From Desulfonauticus sp. 38_4375 (GTDB lineage: Bacteria > Desulfobacterota > Desulfovibrionia > Desulfovibrionales > Desulfonatronovibrionaceae): a stretch of DNA of 37,333 bases. A program made the translations under genes and the position numbers. This document shows, piece by piece, positions 31,740 through 37,333 of this stretch (positions are counted from its first letter, which is position 1; every line of letters begins with the position of its first letter). The notes beneath the pieces are model-generated. The model was given only the letters and a program-made list of their open reading frames with translations, was not told the DNA's origin and made no database searches. Location: contig LGER01000015.1 in assembly GCA_001507915.1 (NCBI GenBank), positions 1 to 37,333 on the forward strand, in the 5' to 3' direction.

Positions 31740-32711
31740 ATGTACATAGTTACTGGAGGAGCAGGTTTTATAGGCAGTGCCTTTGTCTGGAAGCTAAATA
31801 AGCTGGGCCTGGACAACATTTTAATTGTGGACAACCTAAGCACTACGGAAAAGTGGAAAAATCTGGTGTCTCTGCGTTTTAAGGACTACATTCACAAAAA
31901 TCTTTTTTTAAGTTTATTAGAGCAAGAAAAATTTGGCTCCATAAAAGCCATTATTCATATGGGAGCTTGTTCTTCTACCACGGAAAAAAATGCAGACTAT
32001 TTAATGGAAAATAATGTTTTTTATTCCAAAGCCTTAGCCAAGTTTTGCCTGGCTCGCTCCATCAGGTTTATCTATGCCAGTAGCGCCTCCACCTATGGAG
32101 ATGGCTCCTTAGGTTTTGCAGACAAAGAAGAGGATTTAGAAAAGTTAAGACCTCTTAATATGTATGGTTATTCCAAGCATCTTTTTGACCTCTGGCTCAA
32201 AAGAGAGCATCTCTTAAACCAGGTGGCAGGGCTTAAATTCTTTAATGTCTTTGGGCCCAATGAATATCACAAAGGGGACATGAAAAGTGTAGTCTGTAAA
32301 GCCTATGCCCAGATCAAAGAAACCGGCAAATTAAAACTCTTTAAATCTTATCATCCAGATTATGGTCATGGAGAACAAAAAAGGGATTTTGTCTATGTCA
32401 AGGATTGCGTGGAGGTAATGGCCTGGCTCTTAGAACATCCAGAAGTAAATGGTATTTTTAATGTGGGTACAGGCAAGACCAGGTCCTGGAATGAACTGGC
32501 CAGGGCAGTTTTTACCGCTCTAAATCTGCCTATTAATATTGAATATATAGAAATGCCTGAAACTTTAAAGGGAAAGTATCAATACTTTACCCAGGCTGAA
32601 ATGACCAAGTTAAAACAGGCTGGGTGGCAAGAGGAGTTTACTTCCTTAGAAGAGGCAGTAGCAGATTATGTCCAAAACTATCTGGCCAAAGATTATCCTT
32701 ACTTAAGCTAA
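31740..32711 (+). CDS. hldD: ADP-L-glycero-D-manno-heptose 6-epimerase
   Basis: 323 residues. Rossmann opening YIVTGGAGFIGSAFVW, HMGACSSTTEKNADYLMENN, YASSASTYGDGSLGF and the catalytic pair in MYGYSKHLFD (Tyr-x3-Lys), then FFNVFGPNEYHKGDMKSVV: these are diagnostic of HldD/RfaD. The enzyme makes the final ADP-heptose for LPS core, following GmhB (15815) in the same pathway. AAGGAG lies 8 nt before the ATG. A weak promoter, TTGCCT-17 nt-TTTAAA at 31688-31716, may drive it. The 3' end overlaps a convergent zinc-ribbon gene by 9 nt. Confidence 0.92.
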   Translation: MYIVTGGAGFIGSAFVWKLNKLGLDNILIVDNLSTTEKWKNLVSLRFKDYIHKNLFLSLLEQEKFGSIKAIIHMGACSSTTEKNADYLMENNVFYSKALAKFCLARSIRFIYASSASTYGDGSLGFADKEEDLEKLRPLNMYGYSKHLFDLWLKREHLLNQVAGLKFFNVFGPNEYHKGDMKSVVCKAYAQIKETGKLKLFKSYHPDYGHGEQKRDFVYVKDCVEVMAWLLEHPEVNGIFNVGTGKTRSWNELARAVFTALNLPINIEYIEMPETLKGKYQYFTQAEMTKLKQAGWQEEFTSLEEAVADYVQNYLAKDYPYLS

Positions 32712-32933
32712 ATTCTCATCTACCAGACTAAGGCCTCCAGCTAAAACGGTTTTTAAATAAAGGATGTCTTCCACTTTTACTGGAGCCAGGGGATAACTAT
32801 AGCCACACTGATCACATTTAATCATGGTGGGTTCTAAGGGGGCAATTACAGGCATTTTTCTCTGGCACTTGGGACAGGGATAAAAAAGTAATATTTCCAC
32901 ATCTGTAGGCCAGATAGGTTCTTGTTTACTCAT
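32703..32933 (-). CDS. small zinc-ribbon protein
   Basis: 76 residues. One treble CxxC pair: FYPCPKCQRKMPVI and IKCDQCGYSYPL form a single zinc ribbon in the middle of the protein; the ends are unremarkable. No signal peptide or membrane segment, so cytoplasmic. It may bind nucleic acid or another protein; no function is assigned. The ATG at 32933 has AGGTG 7 nt upstream and was preferred to a GTG three codons earlier. It overlaps the end of gpmI by 8 nt, so it is the third gene of the rsfS-gpmI unit, and its last 9 nt overlap hldD on the other strand. Confidence 0.65.
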   Translation of the reverse strand: MSKQEPIWPTDVEILLFYPCPKCQRKMPVIAPLEPTMIKCDQCGYSYPLAPVKVEDILYLKTVLAGGLSLVDENLA

Positions 32934-34461
32934 TTTTTTCACCTAAAAGCAAAGATTTAGCGCTCATTTCTCTGGGCTTTTCCACCTGCCACAAATCCAA
33001 AATAGTGGGAGCAACATCTCCTAAAATTCCTTGCTCTCTCAAGCTATACCTGGAAGTCTCACTGATCAAAATAAAAGGTACAGGATTGGTACTATGGGCA
33101 GTTTTGGGTTTACCATTTTCCAGCATATCCTCAGCATTGCCATGGTCAGCAGTTAAAAGCACCTGCCCGCCTATCTGCAACATGCTGGTAACCACCTTGC
33201 CCACATTTTCATCCACAGCTTCACAGGCCTTTATGGCTGCAGGAATGACCCCGGTATGGCCTACCATATCTAAGTTGGCAAAATTACACACATAAAAATC
33301 AAAATCCCGAGCCAAAATGTGCTTACACAAGGTATCAGCCACTTCATAAACACTCATTTCTGGTTTTTGGTCATAGGTGGCCACTTCTCGAGGGGAAGGG
33401 ATGAGAATGCGCTCTTCCCTGGCAAAGGGCTCTTCTACACCCCCATTAAAAAAATAGGTTACGTGAGCATATTTCTCTGTCTCAGCAATGCGCAATTGTC
33501 TTAGACCCAAATGGGAAACCACTTCACCCAAAATATTTTTCATCAACAAAGGAGGGAAAAGTACAGGCACGGGAAAGTCCTTTTCATACTGGGTCATGGT
33601 GATGATATGGAGTTTGGGGTGTTTTTTGCGTTCAAAAAAGGTAAAATCCTGCTCAAAAAGAGCCTGGCAAATCTGCCTTACCCTATCTGCCCGAAAATTG
33701 AAAAAGATTACTCCATCTCCATCTTGAAGATAACCATTACTCCCCTGGATAAAAGTAGGTCGCACAAATTCATCGCTTTCACCCTGCTCATAGGCTTCTT
33801 CAAGAGCCTGGAGAGGATTTGTGGCCTGCCTGCCTTCTCCTAGCACTAAAGTATGATAAGCCAGAGAGGTCCTATCCCAGCGTTTATCCCTATCCATGGC
33901 ATAATAACGCCCACTTAAACTGGCTATCTGGCCAAACTGAATCCTCTGTAAAAAAGCACTTAGTTCTGCTAAATACTTTTTAGCACTTTTAGGAGGTGTA
34001 TCTCTTCCGTCCAAAAAACAATGGATAAAAACCTCTTTCACTCCTTTTGACTTTAAAATTTCCAGCAAACTATATAGATGCTCCTGTAAACTATGTACTC
34101 CTCCGTCAGAAAGAAGACCCAGCAGGTGAACTCTGGTCCCTTTTTCTTTTACTTTGTTCACCAGTTCTTCTAAAACCGGATTATGAGCCAAAGAACCATC
34201 TTCTATGGCCTTGTTAATGCGCACAATATCCTGGTAAACAATCCTTCCAGCCCCTAAGTTGAGATGCCCTACTTCTGAATTACCCATTTGCCCGGCTGGA
34301 AGACCTACTTGCTCCCCACTGGCAACCAATCTGGTATGGGCATAGGATTGAAAAAGTTTATCCAGATTAGGAGTAGAGGCCAGGCTTACAGCATTACCTG
34401 GACCTGCAGGAGCCAGACCAAAACCATCTAAAATCAAAAGCAAAGTGGGTTTTATGTTCAT
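32926..34461 (-). CDS. gpmI: 2,3-bisphosphoglycerate-independent phosphoglycerate mutase
   Basis: 511 residues, normal for the family. LLLILDGFG (metal Asp12), GQMGNSEVGHLNLGAGR with the catalytic Ser62, HLLGLLSDGGVHS, DGRDTPP, FNFRADRVRQI, NFANLDMVGHTG and LLTADHGNAEDM supply the two-Mn active site. It interconverts 2- and 3-phosphoglycerate in glycolysis/gluconeogenesis. The ATG at 34461 fits the family N-terminus; a longer in-frame extension to 34545 runs through the rsfS gene and lacks similarity. AGGTGG lies 9 nt upstream. It begins 1 nt after the rsfS stop. Confidence 0.93.
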   Translation of the reverse strand: MNIKPTLLLILDGFGLAPAGPGNAVSLASTPNLDKLFQSYAHTRLVASGEQVGLPAGQMGNSEVGHLNLGAGRIVYQDIVRINKAIEDGSLAHNPVLEELVNKVKEKGTRVHLLGLLSDGGVHSLQEHLYSLLEILKSKGVKEVFIHCFLDGRDTPPKSAKKYLAELSAFLQRIQFGQIASLSGRYYAMDRDKRWDRTSLAYHTLVLGEGRQATNPLQALEEAYEQGESDEFVRPTFIQGSNGYLQDGDGVIFFNFRADRVRQICQALFEQDFTFFERKKHPKLHIITMTQYEKDFPVPVLFPPLLMKNILGEVVSHLGLRQLRIAETEKYAHVTYFFNGGVEEPFAREERILIPSPREVATYDQKPEMSVYEVADTLCKHILARDFDFYVCNFANLDMVGHTGVIPAAIKACEAVDENVGKVVTSMLQIGGQVLLTADHGNAEDMLENGKPKTAHSTNPVPFILISETSRYSLREQGILGDVAPTILDLWQVEKPREMSAKSLLLGEKNE

Positions 34462-34462
34462 T

Positions 34463-34819
34463 TTAAAGTTCCACCTTTTCAGCTTTAAACCAAAAACCTT
34501 CCAAATTATAAAATTCCCGAATATCTTCCAAAAAGATATGCACAATCACATCATTTAAATCCAATAAAATCCACTCTCCTCCCTGATATCCTTCCAGTCC
34601 CAGCAGTTCCCAATTCTCTTCTTTTACCTTCTCCAGGATATAATCAGCTAAACCTTTGGCATGCCTGGCATTGCTGGCTGTGGCCAAAATCACTCCTTCA
34701 AAAACATTGGAAAGTTTACTTACATCCAGTAAAAGCAAGTCTTCCCCTTTTTTCTCTTCCAACCAGGAACCAATAAGTTTAAGCTTTTGAACAATCTCTT
34801 TTTGTTTTTCTTTACCCAT
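34463..34819 (-). CDS. rsfS: ribosomal silencing factor RsfS (YbeB/Iojap)
   Basis: 118 residues. KKGEDLLLLDVSKLSNVFEG followed by VILATASNARHAKGLADYI and a closing LEGYQGGEWILLDLNDVIVH-IFLEDIREFY are the Iojap/RsfS hallmarks. RsfS binds ribosomal protein uL14 and blocks subunit joining in stationary phase or starvation. Start uncertain: ATG 34819 is taken, but GTG codons at 34822 and 34834 are in frame and AAGGAG lies just before the latter. A possible promoter TTGTCT-17 nt-TAGAAA is upstream on the minus strand. Followed after 1 nt by gpmI. Confidence 0.88.
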   Translation of the reverse strand: MGKEKQKEIVQKLKLIGSWLEEKKGEDLLLLDVSKLSNVFEGVILATASNARHAKGLADYILEKVKEENWELLGLEGYQGGEWILLDLNDVIVHIFLEDIREFYNLEGFWFKAEKVEL

Positions 34820-34857
34820 CACTGATACTACCACTCCTTTTTTAAGGCTTTTCTATT

Positions 34858-34886
34858 TTGACTTTACCCAAAAGACAAGCTAAATT
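34858..34886 (+). promoter_or_regulatory. sigma70 promoter for the membrane protein-plsC-pilT unit
   Basis: TTGACT (34858-34863), 17-nt spacer, TAAATT (34881-34886). Transcription would start about 20 nt before the ATG at 34914. It lies back to back with the presumed rsfS promoter. Confidence 0.55.
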
Positions 34887-34913
34887 AAACTAAATAAATA
34901 CATAATAAGCACT

Positions 34914-35336
34914 ATGATTTGTCAAGCCAACCGCAAAATTCACTTGCTTATAGCTGCCTCTCTCTGGTTTTTGATAGGCCTTTTACTCCTAGTCAAGGCC
35001 TTAATTTTTTCTTCAACTTCTATAAACTTCTTATTTTTTTCGCTGGGACTGGCCTTTAGCCTGCTCTTTTTTGCCAGAATATTCTTAAAACTGGTTAGCA
35101 AGAATATCTTGCGGCTGCAAGGAAATAATTACAAATGTATCTTTGCCTTTCAATCTTTTAAAAGTTATTTAATTGTGCTTTTAATGATAACTCTAGGGAT
35201 TATAATTAACCATTTTAAAATCAGGGGGAACTCTATAATATTCATTTATTCTGCTGTAGGATGTAGTTTGATTATTGGAAGTTTAAAATATTTTATAACC
35301 TTGAGGAAGGAAAAATGTGGTTTAAAGAAAAAGTAG
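34914..35336 (+). CDS. small membrane protein, function unknown
   Basis: 140 residues. Four hydrophobic segments at about 9-32, 37-58, 83-101 and 106-127 (for example HLLIAASLWFLIGLLLLVKA and SYLIVLLMITLGIIINHF), with a basic C-terminal tail ending GLKKK. No conserved motif that I recognise. The ribosome site is weak, but a good promoter sits 28 nt upstream and the gene overlaps the acyltransferase by 22 nt, which supports it being real and co-expressed. A role in lipid handling is only suggested by that neighbour. Confidence 0.6.
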   Translation: MICQANRKIHLLIAASLWFLIGLLLLVKALIFSSTSINFLFFSLGLAFSLLFFARIFLKLVSKNILRLQGNNYKCIFAFQSFKSYLIVLLMITLGIIINHFKIRGNSIIFIYSAVGCSLIIGSLKYFITLRKEKCGLKKK

Positions 35337-36112
35337 ACTCCTATCAAAGCCCGGAAAAAAAGATATCCTGGATTGCCAGACATTTTCCAGGACTTTGCTT
35401 TTATCACAATCTAGTGCACAAGGTAGTTTTTCCAGCAGCCAAAAAGAGTAAACAGGGTGTATACACTGATGAAGAATGGGTAAACAGCAGTTATCAAACT
35501 CTGGACTATCTCGAACAGGTAGGGGTAAAATTTTTTATTGAAGGAAGAAAAAATTTTTATTCCTTTGAAGGGCCTTGTGTCTTTGTAGCCAATCACATGA
35601 GCACTCTGGAAACTTTTGTATTGCCCTGTATCATTCATCCCTTAAAACCCATTACCTTTATCATTAAACAAAGTCTTCTGGAATATCCTGTCTTCAAACA
35701 CGTTATGCGGACCAGAGACCCCATAGCTGTTTCCAGGACCAATCCCAGAGAAGATTTCAAAGTGGTCATGACCCAGGGAGTAGAAAAAATAAAAAAAGGC
35801 CTTTCCATTGTGGTTTTTCCTCAAACTACCAGGACCAGCTATTTTTCTGAGAAACAATTTAACTCCATTGGAGTGAAACTGGCCAAAAAGGCCAATGTCC
35901 CTGTAGTGCCCATAGCCTTGAAAACCGATGCCTGGGGCACGGGCAGACTTATAAAAGACATGGGCAAAATAGATCCTCAGAAAAAGGTACTGTTTTCCTT
36001 TGCTAAACCTCTTTCTTCAAAAATGGTTCAAGAAGACCCCAAGGAAGCTCAAGCCCAGGTAGTAAACTTTATCAAGGCTAAACTCCAAAAATGGGGTGCT
36101 ATAAATGAATAA
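35315..36112 (+). CDS. 1-acylglycerol-3-phosphate acyltransferase-like protein (PlsC family)
   Basis: 265 residues. VANHMSTLET gives the catalytic H-x4-E pair (His94, Glu99); the glycerol-phosphate binding block reads VVFPQTTRTSYF (about 167-178) where classical PlsC has FPEGTRS; VPVVPIALKTDAWG is the fourth motif region. It would acylate lysophosphatidate or another lyso-lipid at the inner membrane. No strong transmembrane helix is evident at the N-terminus. AGGAAGG precedes the ATG. It overlaps the membrane protein gene by 22 nt and pilT by 8 nt. Confidence 0.8.
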   Translation: MWFKEKVDSYQSPEKKISWIARHFPGLCFYHNLVHKVVFPAAKKSKQGVYTDEEWVNSSYQTLDYLEQVGVKFFIEGRKNFYSFEGPCVFVANHMSTLETFVLPCIIHPLKPITFIIKQSLLEYPVFKHVMRTRDPIAVSRTNPREDFKVVMTQGVEKIKKGLSIVVFPQTTRTSYFSEKQFNSIGVKLAKKANVPVVPIALKTDAWGTGRLIKDMGKIDPQKKVLFSFAKPLSSKMVQEDPKEAQAQVVNFIKAKLQKWGAINE

Positions 36113-37160
36113 ACAACAACTGGAAGAAATCGTAGTAAAGTTTTATAAAGAAGGTTATACAGACATTCATTTAACAGGAAAAAGGCCCTTAGCAGCCAGA
36201 AAAGATAGGCAAACCCATTTTTTCCCCCAAATCAACTTTACCCCAGAGCAAATAGACGCTTTAGTTAAAGACATCCTAACTACCAGGCAGTTAAACTACT
36301 TACGCGAAAATTGGGCTCTGGACATTGCCCTGACCATCCAAAATATTCGTCTCAGGGTAAACATCTTTTCTTGCTTTACTGGTTTAAGCCTGGCCATTCG
36401 CTTTTTACCCTTTCACATCCCAGGTTTAGAAGAACTAAACCTGCATCCCTGCTTGCAAAAGTTTACCTTTTTGGACTCTGGTCTGGTCATCTTTTGTGGT
36501 TCTACAGGTTCAGGAAAAACTACCACCATTGCTTCTCTGCTAAATGAAATCAATCAAAAAAGGCATGTCCACATCATAACTCTAGAAGACCCCATAGAAT
36601 ATATATTTAACCCTCAAAAAGCCTTTATCCAGCAAAGAGAACTGGGGACTCACTTTCATTCTTACCAGCAAGGGTTAATCAATGCCCTGCGCGAAGCTCC
36701 AGATGTAATTTTTATAGGAGAAATGCGTCAACCAGAAACTATTAGCCTGACCTTAGATGCTGCTCAATCAGGGCATCTTCTCTTTACCACTTTACACGCA
36801 AGCACTCCCGAAGAAGCTATTTACCGCATATGTAATTCCTTTCCCGCCCATATTGAACACTTTGTGCGGTTTCAACTCTCTTCCTGTCTTAAGGCTATTG
36901 TGGTCCAAAAACTGGTATATAAAAAGGAATTGGGATTCTCAGTCCCTCATTTAACCATTTTAATCAATACAAAACCCATAAAAAACTTAATTAGAGAAAA
37001 TAAGCTCAATCAAATAAAAAGTATCATGCAAACCTCTTCTGAACATGGAATCTTTACAGAAGAACGCTACGAAGAGTTCTTAAGAGAAAAAAAAGAAATT
37101 CTTCTCTCCCCAGGAAGTGCTTGGCAAAATTTCCAATGTTGTAAATCTCTCAGGATATAA
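36105..37160 (+). CDS. pilT: type IV pilus retraction ATPase PilT
   Basis: 351 residues. Walker A GSTGSGKTTT (132-141), Asp box IITLEDPIEY (157-166), Walker B DVIFIGEMRQPET (200-212) and His box SGHLLFTTLHAS (222-233) are in order, and LIRENKLNQIKSIMQT near residue 315 corresponds to the PilT AIRxGKxxQ/oligomer motif region. PilT powers pilus disassembly; it distinguishes itself from PilB by the short N-terminus and lack of a zinc-binding insertion. Q replaces the usual D in GEMRD. No PilB, PilC or other pilus assembly gene is in the window; the split pilin is 18 kb away. Confidence 0.87.
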   Translation: MNKQQLEEIVVKFYKEGYTDIHLTGKRPLAARKDRQTHFFPQINFTPEQIDALVKDILTTRQLNYLRENWALDIALTIQNIRLRVNIFSCFTGLSLAIRFLPFHIPGLEELNLHPCLQKFTFLDSGLVIFCGSTGSGKTTTIASLLNEINQKRHVHIITLEDPIEYIFNPQKAFIQQRELGTHFHSYQQGLINALREAPDVIFIGEMRQPETISLTLDAAQSGHLLFTTLHASTPEEAIYRICNSFPAHIEHFVRFQLSSCLKAIVVQKLVYKKELGFSVPHLTILINTKPIKNLIRENKLNQIKSIMQTSSEHGIFTEERYEEFLREKKEILLSPGSAWQNFQCCKSLRI

Positions 37161-37237
37161 ATCAAAGTTGATAAACTACGAAGCTAAAAGCAACTTACCT
37201 GTAAAAAACAATCTAGAAGTTGAGGAAGAAATAGAAA

Positions 37238-37267
37238 ATTATATTTTAAGATGCCCCCTTTTGTCAA
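37238..37267 (-). promoter_or_regulatory. consensus sigma70 promoter pointing into pilT (antisense)
   Basis: On the minus strand TTGACA (37267-37262), 18-nt spacer, TATAAT (37243-37238): both hexamers perfect. Transcription would start near 37231 and run leftward across the 3' end of pilT; no ATG-started frame is visible in the 70 nt before pilT. The rest of the tail (37161-37333) shows no gene; a weaker plus-strand match TTGTCA-17 nt-TTTAAT overlaps it (37261-37289). Confidence 0.55.
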
Positions 37268-37333
37268 GACTTTTTTCATAGATTTTAATTTTCCTTCATT
37301 CATGCTGTTTCACTCAGTAAAGTGTCTTCTTTT

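Noticed and set aside
34462-34545. N-terminal extension of gpmI
   Set aside because: It overlaps rsfS coding sequence and adds residues with no family similarity; the gpmI N-terminus begins at MNIKPTLL.
37161-37237. tRNA or small protein downstream of the antisense promoter
   Set aside because: No ATG-started frame with a ribosome site and no cloverleaf could be drawn from the sequence.
1-37333. Insertion sequences, integrases, CRISPR arrays, tRNA or rRNA genes
   Set aside because: No transposase-like product, no regularly spaced repeats, and no cloverleaf or rRNA-like sequence was seen on either strand.

Overview
The window looks like chromosomal DNA of an AT-rich, Gram-negative anaerobe. 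A complete Tol-Pal set and heptose genes (gmhB, hldD, two GT9 transferases) show an outer membrane with heptose-containing LPS. A 2-oxoacid:ferredoxin oxidoreductase, a small c-type cytochrome, a Geobacter-type split pilin and a radical SAM/SPASM enzyme with a cysteine-rich tail fit a Desulfobacterota-like (sulfate- or metal-reducing) bacterium. The lineage is inference; no rRNA or other taxonomic marker is present.

Layout. 1-402 (minus): small cytochrome c, then a truncated cutA. 630-5468 (plus): a fused gamma/alpha plus beta 2-oxoacid:ferredoxin oxidoreductase, followed by an SPFH/zinc-ribbon protein and a second zinc-ribbon protein. 5421-8717: zinc importer znuA-znuC-znuB (minus), whose start overlaps a divergent ZIP transporter (plus). 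8723-14411 (minus): a compact eight-gene unit, PHP phosphoesterase - sirtuin - tolQ-tolR-tolA-tolB-pal - nitroreductase, with a good promoter at 14437-14465. 14544-17393 (plus): radical SAM/SPASM protein, gmhB and a GT9 glycosyltransferase.

17441-22620 (plus) is the most distinctive part. A promoter region rich in inverted repeats precedes a 65-codon pilin made only of the N-terminal helix, then a separate secreted pilin C-domain-like protein. These are followed by a TMTC-like multi-membrane glycosyltransferase with TPRs, and an ABC-2 transporter whose permease and ATPase genes flank a membrane-anchored TPR/GspG-tail protein. 22613-29538 (plus) continues as a surface polymer locus: GT9, a UbiA/DPPR-synthase-like prenyltransferase, a Wzm/Wzt exporter, a frameshifted CDP-glycerol/ribitol phosphotransferase, a Bcs1-like CDP-ribitol synthase fusion and a CDP-alcohol phosphotransferase. 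Together they point to a polyol-phosphate-containing glycan assembled in the cytoplasm and exported by an ABC transporter. From about 17.8 to 29.5 kb the DNA is visibly more AT-rich than the flanks, but no integrase, IS element or tRNA was seen.

29822-37160: icd and a thiamine-binding-family gene ending at a bidirectional terminator, a convergent 37-residue small ORF with its own palindromic control region, hldD, a zinc-ribbon protein, gpmI and rsfS (minus), and a plus-strand unit of a small membrane protein, a PlsC-like acyltransferase and the retraction ATPase pilT. The right end carries a consensus sigma70 promoter pointing back into pilT. No rRNA, tRNA, CRISPR or transposon was seen.
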